Source: Streptomyces albogriseolus (GTDB lineage Bacteria; Actinomycetota; Actinomycetes; Streptomycetales; Streptomycetaceae). Taken from it: DNA of 64,000 nucleotides. Each line of letters starts with the position of its first letter. The first letter of the stretch is position 1. Of the stretch, positions 54,739-63,782 are shown piece by piece. The position numbers and the translations under genes are program-made. Location: the NCBI GenBank assembly GCA_014650475.1, contig BMVA01000003.1:1-64000 (forward strand), given 5' to 3'. Below the pieces are notes generated by a model. It was given only the letters and a program-made list of their open reading frames with translations. It had not been told where the DNA came from and did not search any database.

Positions 54739-55647
54739 ATGAGCACTCACAGCGGACGCCGTCAGGTCGCGGGCCTCCCCCACTGGGACCGGTGCGCGGT
54801 CATGGGAGTCGTGAACGTCACCCCCGACTCCTTCTCCGACGGAGGACGCTGGTTCGACACCACCACGGCCGTCAAGCACGGCCTCGACCTGGTCGCACAG
54901 GGCGCCGACCTGGTGGACGTCGGCGGCGAGTCCACCCGCCCCGGCGCCACCCGCGTCGACGAGGCCGAGGAGCTCAAGCGCGTCATCCCGGTGGTCCGCG
55001 GCCTCGCCGCGGAGGGCGTCACCGTCTCCGTCGACACCATGCGCGCCTCCGTCGCCGAGCAGTCGCTCGCGGCCGGCGCCGCCCTGGTCAACGACGTCAG
55101 CGGCGGCCTCGCCGACCCCGCCATGATCGGCGTCGTCGCCGCCGCCGGAGCCCCCTTCGTCGTCATGCACTGGCGCGGCTTCCTGGAGGGCGGCAACGTC
55201 AGGGGCGAGTACGACGACGTGGTCACCGAGGTCGCCGACGAGCTCCACGCGCGCGTGGAGGCCGTCCTGGAGGGCGGCATCGCCGCCGACCGCGTGATCG
55301 TCGACCCCGGTCTCGGCTTCTCCAAGGACGCCGGGCACGACCTCGCGCTGCTCGCCCGCCTCGACCGCCTGCTGGGCCTCGGCCACCCCCTGCTCGTCGC
55401 CGCGTCCCGCAAGCGGTTCCTCGGCCGGGTGCTGGCGGGCCCCGACGCCCCGCCCCCGCCCGCCCGCGAACGCGACGCGGCCACCGCCGCCGTCTCCGCC
55501 CTGTCGGCCCAGGCGGGCGCGTGGGCGGTACGCGTGCACGAGGTCCGGGCCAGCGCCGACGCCGTACGGGTGGTCCGCGCGATACAGGAAGCGCGCCAGG
55601 ACGACGACCCCACATCCCCCGAGCACGGTGCGGAAGGAGCCCGGTGA
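54739..55647 (+). CDS. folP: Dihydropteroate synthase
   Basis: Condenses p-aminobenzoate with the pterin diphosphate in folate synthesis; the target of sulfonamides. The 302-residue TIM barrel has MGVVNVTPDSFSDGGRW, VDVGGESTRPGA, VSVDTMRASVAEQ, NDVSGG and the phosphate-binding AASRKRFLGR. The ATG at 54739 lies six bases after TACGCT with no ribosome-binding site, so the mRNA is probably leaderless. It is first in the folP, NTF2-like, folB, folK, DUF3180 cluster. Confidence 0.96.
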   Translation: MSTHSGRRQVAGLPHWDRCAVMGVVNVTPDSFSDGGRWFDTTTAVKHGLDLVAQGADLVDVGGESTRPGATRVDEAEELKRVIPVVRGLAAEGVTVSVDTMRASVAEQSLAAGAALVNDVSGGLADPAMIGVVAAAGAPFVVMHWRGFLEGGNVRGEYDDVVTEVADELHARVEAVLEGGIAADRVIVDPGLGFSKDAGHDLALLARLDRLLGLGHPLLVAASRKRFLGRVLAGPDAPPPPARERDAATAAVSALSAQAGAWAVRVHEVRASADAVRVVRAIQEARQDDDPTSPEHGAEGAR

Positions 55648-56153
55648 CCGCACCCCACACCGACGTCGAGCAGGTCGAGGCCGCCAACACCGCCTTCTAC
55701 GAGGCACTGGAGAGGGGCGACTTCGAGGAGGTCGCGTCGGCCTGGCTCACCCCCGCCGACCTCGGCGTCGACGAGGAGTACCACGACCCCGCCGACACGG
55801 GCGTCGTCTCCTGCGTGCACCCCGGCTGGCCGGTGCTCACCGGACGCGGCGAGGTGCTCCGCTCGTACGCGCTGATCATGGCGAACACCGACTACATCCA
55901 GTTCTTCCTCACCGACGTGCACGTCTCCGTCACCGGAGACACGGCCGTGGTGACCTGCACGGAGAACATCCTCAGCGGCGGTCCCGCCCCCGAGGAGGGC
56001 GAGGAGCTGGGGCCGCTGGTCGGGCAGCTCGTCGTCGCCACCAACGTGTACCGGCGCACCCCGTCCGGGTGGAAGCTCTGGTCCCACCACGCCTCCCCCG
56101 TCCTCGCCGAGGAGGACGACGACGAGGACGACGACACCCCGACCCCGCCCTGA
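55644..56153 (+). CDS. NTF2/SnoaL-like protein in the folate operon
   Basis: A 169-residue cone-shaped NTF2-like domain protein: VEQVEAANTAFYEALERGDFEEVASAWL, VSCVHPGWPVLTGRGEVLRSYALIMANTDYIQFFLTDVHVSVTGDTAVVTCTENIL, VVATNVYRRTPSGWKLWSHHASPV and an acidic tail. The GTG start overlaps the folP stop by four bases, so it is translated with folP. The fold binds small hydrophobic ligands or catalyses simple reactions; no catalytic residues can be named. The place in the operon suggests a role in pterin or folate handling. Confidence 0.85.
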   Translation: MTAPHTDVEQVEAANTAFYEALERGDFEEVASAWLTPADLGVDEEYHDPADTGVVSCVHPGWPVLTGRGEVLRSYALIMANTDYIQFFLTDVHVSVTGDTAVVTCTENILSGGPAPEEGEELGPLVGQLVVATNVYRRTPSGWKLWSHHASPVLAEEDDDEDDDTPTPP

Positions 56154-56328
56154 CCCGCACGTGGCGCAACTCACCACGGCCGGCACGGCCGGCGGCCCCG
56201 GCGGTCCGGCGGCCGCCACCCCGGACCACCGGGGCCGGCGCCCGCCGCGGGTAGATTCGAGAGCGCGCCGGTGTGCCGTCCGCACAGGGCACCGACCGGC
56301 CGGACCGACGACAGCAGGAGTGATTCGC

Positions 56329-56688
56329 GTGGATCGTGTCGCGCTGAGCGGCCTGAGGGCCCGCGGGCACCATGGTGTGTTCCCAAAGGAACGCGAGGAG
56401 GGCCAGACCTTCCTCGTGGACCTCGTCCTCGGCCTGGACACCCGCCCGGCCGCCGCCGACGACGACCTGACGAAAACCGTGCACTACGGCATCGTGGCGG
56501 AAGAGGTGGTGGCCGTCGTCGAGGGCGAGCCCGTCAACCTCATCGAGACCCTCGCCGAGCGCATCGCCCAGGTCTGCCTGAAGCACGACGTCGTACGCGA
56601 GGTCGAGGTACGCGTCCACAAGCCGGACGCGCCGATCACCGTGCCCTTCGACGACGTGACCGTCACCATCACCCGGAGCCGCGCATGA
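56329..56688 (+). CDS. folB: Dihydroneopterin aldolase
   Basis: Cleaves dihydroneopterin to hydroxymethyl-dihydropterin and glycolaldehyde. The 119-residue protein has VALSGLRARGHHGVFPKEREEGQTFLVDLVL, the active-site VHYG (Tyr) and NLIETLAERIAQ, and the Lys in VRVHKPDAPI. The GTG at 56329 has AGGAG eight bases upstream. A TAGATT at about 56252-56257 in the 175-base gap before it may be an internal promoter. Overlaps folK by four bases (ATGA). Confidence 0.95.
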   Translation: MDRVALSGLRARGHHGVFPKEREEGQTFLVDLVLGLDTRPAAADDDLTKTVHYGIVAEEVVAVVEGEPVNLIETLAERIAQVCLKHDVVREVEVRVHKPDAPITVPFDDVTVTITRSRA

Positions 56689-57296
56689 CCAGGCCGTCCA
56701 CCAAGGGCCACACCGACCCGACCGTCCAGCCCGTCCCCGCCTCCGTGGTCGAGCAGGTGGACGCCGCCGACACCACCCTCCAGAACCCGAAACGGGCCGT
56801 CGTGTCCCTCGGCGCCAACCTGGGCAACCGCCTGGAGACGCTCCAGGCGGCCGTGGACGCCCTCGAGGACACCCCGGGCATCCGGGTCAAGGCGGTCTCC
56901 CCCGTGTACGAGACGGAGCCGTGGGGCGTCGAGCCGGGCAGCCAGCCGTCCTACTTCAACGCGGTCGCCGTGCTGAGGACCACCCTGCCGCCGTCCTCCC
57001 TGCTGGAGCGCGCCCAGGCGGTCGAGGACGCCTTCCACCGGGTACGGGACGAACGCTGGGGACCGCGCACCCTGGACGTCGACATCGTCGCCTACGCCGA
57101 CCTCCACTCCGACGACCCGCAGCTCACCCTGCCGCACCCGCGCGCCCACGAGCGCGCCTTCGTGCTCGCCCCCTGGCTGGACATCGAGCCCGCCGCCGAA
57201 CTCCCCGGACGCGGCCCGGTGGCGGAGCTGCTGGACACGGTCACCCGCGACGGTGTCACGCCGCGCGCCGACCTGGAACTCCGGCTGCCCGAGTAG
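56685..57296 (+). CDS. folK: Hydroxymethyl-dihydropterin pyrophosphokinase
   Basis: Transfers diphosphate from ATP to the pterin before FolP acts. The 203-residue protein has an extra 35-residue N-terminus, then VVSLGANLGNRLETL, SPVYETEPWGV, YFNAVAVL and the signature DERWGPRTLDVDIVAY with PHPRAHERAFVL. The unusual N-terminal extension before residue 38 is not part of the fold. Translation is coupled to folB through ATGA. Confidence 0.95.
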   Translation: MTRPSTKGHTDPTVQPVPASVVEQVDAADTTLQNPKRAVVSLGANLGNRLETLQAAVDALEDTPGIRVKAVSPVYETEPWGVEPGSQPSYFNAVAVLRTTLPPSSLLERAQAVEDAFHRVRDERWGPRTLDVDIVAYADLHSDDPQLTLPHPRAHERAFVLAPWLDIEPAAELPGRGPVAELLDTVTRDGVTPRADLELRLPE

Positions 57297-57357
57297 CCGT
57301 TAAGGTCGAGGACGGTCACAGCCGGGGCCACCGGCCGGGGGAACGCGAAGGGACACC

Positions 57358-57846
57358 GTGAAAGAGCTGCGCATCAGGGTGCTGGCCGGCGTCTTCGTCG
57401 TCGCCGGAGTCCTGTCCTGGGCCGGCGCCCGCCTGTGGAACTCGCTGGGGACCCTCCCGAGCGTGCCCGTGGCCGCGCCCATCGTCCTCGCCCTGATCGC
57501 CGCGGTCCTCGCGGCCACCGCGCTCTCCCTGCGCGCCCGCCTCAAGGCCCAGCGTGAGCGCCGGCCCGACGCCAAGGGCGTCGACCCGCTTCAGGCGGCC
57601 CGCGCGGTGGTCTTCGGACAGGCCAGCGCGCTGGTGGCGGCCCTCGTCGCCGGCCTCTACGGCGGCACGTTCGTCGTGCTGCTCGGCTCCCTGGACATCC
57701 CCGCCCGCCGCGACCAGGCCATCTACGCCGGCTTCTCCGTGGTGGCGGGCATCGGCGTGATAGCGGCGGCCAAGTTCCTGGAGCACGTCTGCAAGCTCCC
57801 GGACGACGAGGACGACGACCACCCGGGCACGGCCCCGGCGAGCTGA
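57358..57846 (+). CDS. DUF3180 membrane protein
   Basis: A 162-residue protein with four membrane helices (VLAGVFVVAGVLSWAGARLW, VAAPIVLALIAAVLAATALSL, GQASALVAALVAGLYGGTFVVLL, YAGFSVVAGIGVIAAAKFLE) and a short acidic tail. It belongs to the actinobacterial DUF3180 family, usually found next to folK. GAAGGGAC lies before the GTG at 57358. A role in pterin or folate transport has no direct evidence. Confidence 0.9.
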   Translation: MKELRIRVLAGVFVVAGVLSWAGARLWNSLGTLPSVPVAAPIVLALIAAVLAATALSLRARLKAQRERRPDAKGVDPLQAARAVVFGQASALVAALVAGLYGGTFVVLLGSLDIPARRDQAIYAGFSVVAGIGVIAAAKFLEHVCKLPDDEDDDHPGTAPAS

Positions 57847-57850
57847 GCCA

Positions 57851-58837
57851 TCAAGGCTGCCGGACGAGGTGGCCATTGACCAGGAAGCCGGGGTAGGGGT
57901 CGAGACGGTAGCTGTACAGCGTGAAAGGCTTCGTTCCTCCGGCGGACCGCCGACGGACCTCATTCACTGTGACCCAGGCCGATTCGACCGGTTCCAAAGG
58001 GTGGTTCTCGGGCACGAAGGTGTCTCGTGCCCACCAGCGGTCGGTGATGACGAGCTGCGAAGCCCTCCCCTTCGGCCGCGGCGTGAATCTCGCACCGATG
58101 ATCTGAGCCAGTTCGGCCAGGAAGGGCACATTGGCACTGACCACGGTGCGCCCGCCCCACCCCTTGTGACGAAACCCGTCCCCGTCGGCGTAACCGTCCA
58201 GGAAGCCGGTGAACGTGTCGATGTCCCGGAGAACCACCCGCGGAAAGCGCTGCCGCAGGTGATGCGCGTCCCCGCCCACGTATTGCCGCACGGCGTCAGC
58301 GAGGTACGAGGAGACGACCCGTACGCGAAAGCCCGGCACGTCTCGCTGGAGGTAACCGGACGGACGGGTCACCGGCTCCAGGCGAGCGGACAACCCGGTC
58401 GCCTCCGTCAGGCAGTCGGCGTAGCGAGCGGCGAACGCGGACTCGTTGACGACGAGGGACACGCAGTTCCTGCCTACCGTCCCGTCAGCGCATGTGGCCC
58501 CGACGAAGTAACCGAACGCGTAGCCGGGCCGGATGGTCAGCCGCTCCCGGCACAGCTTACGTGCGTCCGTCCACGCGATCATGGCGTTCGCCGCCTCGCC
58601 GGCAGCAACCCAGCCGCCTGCCGTAGCCAACTCCAGTCGCGCCGCAAGAGTGAACGTCACGCGATCGGTGACTACGTCGACGACTTGGCGCGCCTTCGAG
58701 GCCGCCACCTCCACCACCGTCGTCTGAACTGTGCGCGTCCCCTCAAGACTCCAGAGCTTCGAGCGCACCTCGACATTCCGAGCCTGCCGACACCCCCCGA
58801 CCACATTGACCAACTGCTTGCTGGGCAGCCCGTTCAA
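57851..58837 (-). CDS. Free-standing intein-derived LAGLIDADG homing endonuclease-like protein
   Basis: A 328-residue protein built like an intein without exteins. The N-terminal HINT-like part runs KLWSLEGTRTVQTTVVEVAASKARQVVDVVT to LATAGGWVAAGEA. Two LAGLIDADG-type motifs follow, GYFVGATCADGTVGRN and FTGFLDGYADGDGFRHKG. The end, YSYRLDPYPGFLVNGHLV, resembles intein block F. The expected first Cys, block B His and terminal Asn are not seen, so splicing is unlikely. The start is uncertain: TTG at 58837 after AAGGGGG is taken, but an internal GTG before RSKLWSL is possible. Nuclease activity is plausible because the acidic residues of both motifs remain. Confidence 0.8.
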   Translation of the reverse strand: MNGLPSKQLVNVVGGCRQARNVEVRSKLWSLEGTRTVQTTVVEVAASKARQVVDVVTDRVTFTLAARLELATAGGWVAAGEAANAMIAWTDARKLCRERLTIRPGYAFGYFVGATCADGTVGRNCVSLVVNESAFAARYADCLTEATGLSARLEPVTRPSGYLQRDVPGFRVRVVSSYLADAVRQYVGGDAHHLRQRFPRVVLRDIDTFTGFLDGYADGDGFRHKGWGGRTVVSANVPFLAELAQIIGARFTPRPKGRASQLVITDRWWARDTFVPENHPLEPVESAWVTVNEVRRRSAGGTKPFTLYSYRLDPYPGFLVNGHLVRQP

Positions 58838-58908
58838 TGCCAAGCCCCCTTGTGATCAGCAATTCACTACGCCGATCGGGACCGTACCGGGCACCTCTGA
58901 CAATCGGG

Positions 58909-59514
58909 CTATCGCGCCATGATCAGGCTCATCGCCTCGTTGCGGGTGGCAGGGTCACGCAACTGCCCCCGCACGGCCGACGTGATGGTCTTCGCCCCCG
59001 GCTTCCGCACTCCCCGCATCGACATGCACATGTGCTCGCATTCGACGACGACGATCACCCCACGCGGTTCCAGGATCTCCATCAAGGAGTCGGCGACCTG
59101 AGTGGTGAGTCGTTCCTGCACCTGCGGGCGCCGGGCGTAGACATCCACAAGCCGGGCGAGTTTCGACAGGCCCGTGATCTTGCCGTCGATCGACGGGATG
59201 TAACCGACATGAGCGACTCCGACGAACGGCACCAGATGGTGCTCGCAGCTGCTCAGGACCTCGATGTCCTTGACCAACACCATCTCGTCGTGGCCGAGGT
59301 CGAAGGTCGTCGTCAGGACGTCCTCCGGCTTCTGCCACAGCCCCGCGAAGATCTCCCGGTAGGCACGGGCCACGCGCGCCGGAGTCTCCCGCAGGCCCTC
59401 ACGGTCCGGGTCCTCGCCCACCGCGATCAGCAGCTCGCGCACGGCGTTCCGGGCCCGCTTCTCATCGAACTCACCGATGGGGGCTATGCCGTCCAGCGTC
59501 ACGGGGTCGGTCAT
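58909..59514 (-). CDS. folE: GTP cyclohydrolase I
   Basis: Converts GTP to dihydroneopterin triphosphate, the first step of folate synthesis. The 201-residue protein has the zinc and catalytic motifs [20 protein letters not shown] and [19 protein letters not shown], and [24 protein letters not shown] precedes the ATG at 59514. It lies on the minus strand, downstream of ftsH and hpt, on the other side of the homing-endonuclease-like gene from folP-folB-folK. Confidence 0.96.
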   Translation of the reverse strand: MTDPVTLDGIAPIGEFDEKRARNAVRELLIAVGEDPDREGLRETPARVARAYREIFAGLWQKPEDVLTTTFDLGHDEMVLVKDIEVLSSCEHHLVPFVGVAHVGYIPSIDGKITGLSKLARLVDVYARRPQVQERLTTQVADSLMEILEPRGVIVVVECEHMCMSMRGVRKPGAKTITSAVRGQLRDPATRNEAMSLIMAR

Positions 59515-59578
59515 GGGTGCCTCGTTCCTGTGCCTGCACGCGTGCCGGGCACGCGTCTCGAACTGCGGGGTACGCAAA

Positions 59579-59618
59579 ATGCCGCGTCCCCCAGGCTAGA
59601 ACCAGGGGGACGCGGCAT
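59579..59618 (-). terminator. Terminator between ftsH and folE
   Basis: A 14-bp stem, ATGCCGCGTCCCCC (59579-59592) with GGGGGACGCGGCAT (59605-59618), followed on the minus strand by a TTTTG run. It ends ftsH transcription, so folE probably has its own promoter in the 60 bases that follow. Confidence 0.88.
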
Positions 59619-59655
59619 CCATTCCGGGCCCGGTGGGGGCTCCGGGAGCCTTCGG

Positions 59656-61731
59656 TCAGCTCTCGGGGCGCTCCTCCGGGGTCCGCTCCGGCTGCGGGGC
59701 GGGGTCCGTCGTGGTGGTCTTCGCGGTGGAGATGGCCGGCGTGGCGCCGTTCGCCCCGTTCGTCAGGGCCAGCTCCTTGGGGGAGAGGACCGGCGGACGG
59801 GTGGACGGCGTACGGCGCGAGGAGCCGGTCCAGGCGGGCCTGGGCGGGCGCTTCACGATCGGCGCGAAGACCTCGGCGATCTCCTCCTTGCCCAGCGTCT
59901 CCTTCTCCAGGAGGGCCAGGACCAGGTTGTCGAGGACGTCGCGGTTCTCGACGAGGATCTCCCACGCCTCGTTGTGCGCGGTCTCGATGAGCTTCTTGAC
60001 CTCTTCGTCGACCAGCGCGGCGACCTCTTCCGAGTAGTCGCGCTGGTGAGCCATCTCACGGCCGAGGAACGGCTCCGAGTTGTCGCCGCCGAACTTGATG
60101 GCGCCGAGCCGCTCGGTCATGCCGTACTGGGTGACCATCGCGCGGGCCAGTCCCGTGGCCTTCTCGATGTCGTTGGCGGCACCGGTGGTCGGGTCGTGGA
60201 AGACCAGCTCCTCCGCCGCGCGGCCGCCCAGCATGTACGCCAGCTGGTCCAGCATCTCGTTGCGCGTGGTGGAGTACTTGTCCTCGTCCGGCAGGACCAT
60301 GGTGTAGCCGAGGGCGCGGCCTCTCGACAGGATGGTGATCTTGTGGACCGGGTCGGAGTTCGGTGAGGCCGCCGCGACCAGGGCGTGTCCGCCCTCGTGG
60401 TACGCGGTGATCTTCTTCTCCTTGTCGGACATGATCCGAGTCCGCTTCTGCGGGCCCGCGACGACGCGGTCGATCGCCTCGTCGAGCATCTTGTTGTCGA
60501 TCAGCTTCTGGTCGCTGCGCGCGGTGAGCAGCGCGGCCTCGTTCAGCACGTTGGCCAGGTCGGCGCCGGTCATGCCGGGCGTGCGGCGGGCGACGGCGCC
60601 GAGGTCGACGTCCGGGGCGACCGGCTTGCCCTTCTGGTGCACCTTGAGGATCTCGAGGCGGCCCTGCATGTCCGGACGGTCCACCGCGATCTGGCGGTCG
60701 AAGCGGCCGGGACGCAGCAGCGCCGGGTCGAGGATGTCCGGGCGGTTGGTCGCGGCGATCAGGATCACGCCGCCCTTGACGTCGAAGCCGTCCATCTCGA
60801 CGAGCAGCTGGTTCAGCGTCTGCTCGCGCTCGTCGTGACCGCCGCCGAGGCCGGCGCCGCGGTGGCGGCCGACCGCGTCGATCTCGTCGACGAAGACGAT
60901 CGCCGGGGCGTTCGCCTTGGCCTGCTCGAACAGGTCACGGACACGGGAGGCGCCGACACCGACGAACATCTCGACGAAGTCGGAGCCCGAGATCGAGTAG
61001 AACGGGACGCCCGCCTCGCCCGCGACGGCGCGCGCGAGCAGGGTCTTGCCCGTTCCGGGCGGGCCGTAGAGCAGCACGCCCTTGGGGATCTTGGCGCCCA
61101 CGGCCTGGAACTTCGCCGGCTCCTGCAGGAACTCCTTGATCTCGTGGAGTTCCTCGACGGCCTCGTCGGAGCCCGCGACGTCGGCGAACGTCGTCTTCGG
61201 GGTGTCCTTGGTGATGAGCTTCGCCTTGGACTTCCCGAAGTTCATGACGCGGGAGCCGCCGCCCTGCATCTGGTTCATCAGGAACAGGAAGACGACCACG
61301 ATGAGGACGAAGGGAAGCAGGGACAGCAGAATGCTCACGAAGGGGTTCTGCTTCGACGGCGAGACCGTGTAGCCGTCGGGGATCTGCTTGTTCTGGAACT
61401 TGTCCTGCAGCGTGCTGGCGATGGTGACGCCCTGGTCGCCGATGTAGCTCGCCTGGATCTTCGAGCTGTCTTCGACCTTCTGGCCGTCCTTGAGCTGGAC
61501 CTTGATGGTCTGCTCGTCGCCGGTGGTCAGCTTGGCCGACTCGACCTTGTTCTCATTGATCGCCTGGACGACCTGGCCCGTGTCCACCGTCTTGTAGCCG
61601 CCGGACGAGCCGACGACCTGCATCAACACGACCACGGCAAGGACGGCCAGCACGATCCACATGACCGGCCCACGGAAGTATCGCTTCACGTCCATCCATA
61701 CGGAGCGGTGCCGCCCCGTCCCTCCTGCCAT
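59656..61731 (-). CDS. ftsH: ATP-dependent zinc metalloprotease FtsH
   Basis: Membrane-bound AAA protease that degrades unstable and misassembled membrane proteins. The 691-residue protein has helix one [17 protein letters not shown], an external domain, helix two [27 protein letters not shown] motifs GPPGTGKT and IVFVDEID, the SRH region, and the zinc site HEGGH. The C-terminal tail is Thr/Pro-rich. The ATG at 61731 has TATCAA seven bases upstream; the internal ATG at 61695 (MDVKRYF) is an alternative but lacks a well-spaced ribosome-binding site. Confidence 0.95.
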   Translation of the reverse strand: MAGGTGRHRSVWMDVKRYFRGPVMWIVLAVLAVVVLMQVVGSSGGYKTVDTGQVVQAINENKVESAKLTTGDEQTIKVQLKDGQKVEDSSKIQASYIGDQGVTIASTLQDKFQNKQIPDGYTVSPSKQNPFVSILLSLLPFVLIVVVFLFLMNQMQGGGSRVMNFGKSKAKLITKDTPKTTFADVAGSDEAVEELHEIKEFLQEPAKFQAVGAKIPKGVLLYGPPGTGKTLLARAVAGEAGVPFYSISGSDFVEMFVGVGASRVRDLFEQAKANAPAIVFVDEIDAVGRHRGAGLGGGHDEREQTLNQLLVEMDGFDVKGGVILIAATNRPDILDPALLRPGRFDRQIAVDRPDMQGRLEILKVHQKGKPVAPDVDLGAVARRTPGMTGADLANVLNEAALLTARSDQKLIDNKMLDEAIDRVVAGPQKRTRIMSDKEKKITAYHEGGHALVAAASPNSDPVHKITILSRGRALGYTMVLPDEDKYSTTRNEMLDQLAYMLGGRAAEELVFHDPTTGAANDIEKATGLARAMVTQYGMTERLGAIKFGGDNSEPFLGREMAHQRDYSEEVAALVDEEVKKLIETAHNEAWEILVENRDVLDNLVLALLEKETLGKEEIAEVFAPIVKRPPRPAWTGSSRRTPSTRPPVLSPKELALTNGANGATPAISTAKTTTTDPAPQPERTPEERPES

Positions 61732-61883
61732 AGTGAGTTTGATAAAGGCTGTTCTTCGGACGGTACCCCAGCATCGGCCCCCGACGCTGCGAGGGACGGC
61801 CGGCAATGGCGTCCACGCATGCTCCAACGCCGCGGAGCCCGCCGGGGTTCCCGATCACGTACGGCGGCCGGGGCCGCCGCGGT

Positions 61884-62444
61884 TCACCCGCCGTAGACGT
61901 GGGGCGCGAGCGTCCCGACGAACGGCAGGTTGCGGTACTTCTCGGCGTAGTCCAGGCCGTAGCCGACGACGAACTCGTTGGGGATGTCGAAACCCACCCA
62001 TTCGACGTCGATGGCGACCTTGGCGGCCTCGGGCTTGCGCAGCAGCGTGCACACCTTGAGGGAGGCGGGCTCGCGCGAGCCGAGGTTGGAGATCAGCCAG
62101 GACAGCGTCAGGCCGGAGTCGATGATGTCCTCGACGATCAGGACGTGCCGGCCCTTGATGTCCGTGTCGAGGTCCTTGAGGATCCGCACCACGCCCGAGG
62201 ACTGCGTGCCCGCCCCGTACGAGGACACGGCCATCCAGTCCATCGTGACGGGGGTGGACAGCGCCCGGGCGAGGTCGGCCATCACCATCACCGCGCCCTT
62301 GAGCACGCCGACGATCAGCAGGTCCTTGCCCGCGTACTCCGCGTCGATCTTCGCCGCCAGCTCCACCAGCTTGGCGTCGATCTCTTCCTTGGTGATGAGC
62401 ACCTTCTCGAGGTCGGCACCCATGTCGTTCGCGTCCACCCGCAT
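61884..62444 (-). CDS. hpt: Hypoxanthine phosphoribosyltransferase
   Basis: Salvages hypoxanthine and guanine with PRPP. The 186-residue protein has [21 protein letters not shown], the SYG loop [14 protein letters not shown], the PRPP motif [13 protein letters not shown] and the C-terminal [20 protein letters not shown]. The ATG at 62444 (MRVDAND) is favoured; a GTG at 62462 and an ATG at 62423 are in frame. It lies between tilS and ftsH, an order conserved widely in bacteria. Confidence 0.95.
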   Translation of the reverse strand: MRVDANDMGADLEKVLITKEEIDAKLVELAAKIDAEYAGKDLLIVGVLKGAVMVMADLARALSTPVTMDWMAVSSYGAGTQSSGVVRILKDLDTDIKGRHVLIVEDIIDSGLTLSWLISNLGSREPASLKVCTLLRKPEAAKVAIDVEWVGFDIPNEFVVGYGLDYAEKYRNLPFVGTLAPHVYGG

Positions 62445-62510
62445 CACTTTCGGTCGTCCCACCGGCCGGTCCGGTCCGCCCCGCGGCTTTTCGGTCGGTG
62501 GGGTCCGGAT

Positions 62511-63587
62511 TCAGCCCTGCCGAATCACCAGTCTGCCACCCTGCCGGCGGGCGACGACCCGGCCGGGGAGATTGATGGCCCCCTGACCGCGCCAGCCGGT
62601 GATCAGCCGGTCGACCTCCTCGATGTGGCGGGCGAACAGCGAACCGGCCGGTGCGCCGGCCTCGATGGCGGCCCGGCGCAGCACCCGTCGGCGCACGGCG
62701 GGCGGCAGGTCGTGCAGCGCGGCGCACTCCAGGCGGCCGTCGGCGTCCCGGACGCCGGCCGCGGCCTTCCCGGCCCAGGCGTCGAGGGCGTCGGCGTCGT
62801 CACGGGAGAGCTGGGCCGTACGGGCGAGGGCCTCGACGACGCCCTTGCCGAGGGCCTTCTCCAGGGCGGGCAGGCCCTCGTGGCGCAGCCGGGAGCGGGT
62901 GTAGGCGGGGTCGGTGTTGTGCGGGTCGTCCCAGACGGGCAGGGACTGGACCATGCAGGCCTTGCGGGCGGTCTGCCGGTCGAGCTGGAGGAAGGGGCGC
63001 CGGTAACGGCCGTCGGCCCCCGAGACCGCGGCCATGCCGGACAGGGAACGGATGCCGGAGCCGCGGGCGAGGCCGAGCAGCACCGTCTCGGCCTGGTCGT
63101 CGCGGGTGTGGCCGAGCAGGACGGCGGCGGCGCGATGGCGCTCGGCGGCGGCGTCGAGGGCGGCGTAGCGGGCGTCCCGGGCGGCGGCCTCGGGGCCGCC
63201 CGCCCGGCTGCCGCCGCCCCTGTACGCGGCGCTGTGCGCCACCCGTGTCTCGCGGCCGACGGTGACGGCGACCGACTCGACGGGGTCCAGGCCGAGTTCG
63301 CGCAGCCGGGAGGCGACCTCGGCGGCGCGCAGGTCGGAGCCCGCCTGGAGGCCGTGGTCGACGGTGACGCCGCCGGCGCGCAGACCGGCGCGGGGGGCTT
63401 CGAAGGCGAGGGCGGAGGCGAGCGCCATGGAGTCGGCGCCGCCGGAGCAGGCCACGAGCACGAGCGGGGAGGAGGACCGCTCGTCGGGCGTGAGGCGGCC
63501 GGGCGTCCGGCCGTGTTCGGCGAGGATGTCGTTCAGGACGCGGCGGACCGCCAGGCGTATCGCCGCGACCGCAGGATGGGGACCCAT
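62511..63587 (-). CDS. tilS: tRNA(Ile)-lysidine synthetase
   Basis: Modifies the wobble C of tRNA-Ile2 (anticodon CAU) to lysidine so that it reads AUA. The 358-residue protein has the PP-loop [37 protein letters not shown] and [16 protein letters not shown], followed by a helical domain. It is the short type without the full C-terminal domains of E. coli TilS. GAAGGGA lies seven bases before the ATG at 63587. Confidence 0.94.
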   Translation of the reverse strand: MGPHPAVAAIRLAVRRVLNDILAEHGRTPGRLTPDERSSSPLVLVACSGGADSMALASALAFEAPRAGLRAGGVTVDHGLQAGSDLRAAEVASRLRELGLDPVESVAVTVGRETRVAHSAAYRGGGSRAGGPEAAARDARYAALDAAAERHRAAAVLLGHTRDDQAETVLLGLARGSGIRSLSGMAAVSGADGRYRRPFLQLDRQTARKACMVQSLPVWDDPHNTDPAYTRSRLRHEGLPALEKALGKGVVEALARTAQLSRDDADALDAWAGKAAAGVRDADGRLECAALHDLPPAVRRRVLRRAAIEAGAPAGSLFARHIEEVDRLITGWRGQGAINLPGRVVARRQGGRLVIRQG

Positions 63588-63729
63588 GTCCGGTTCCCTT
63601 CATGAAGATGTTCCGGGGGGTTGAGCCCGAAGGTCGGTCACGCAGAGTGTGTAGATGGTGACAGAAACGGGCCGTTCCCCGAGCATTGCACGCCTGCCCT
63701 GGGCCCACGGTCCCTCGGACGGGTGATTG

Positions 63730-63764
63730 GCGGGGCGTCCGTCTGCCTCGCCCGGACGCCCCGC
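63730..63764 (-). terminator. Terminator after the zincin-family gene
   Basis: A 12-bp stem, GCGGGGCGTCCG (63730-63741) with CGGACGCCCCGC (63753-63764) and an 11-base loop, just past the stop codon of the partial gene at the right edge. Confidence 0.75.
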
Positions 63765-63782
63765 GCGACGGGGGCGCGGTGC

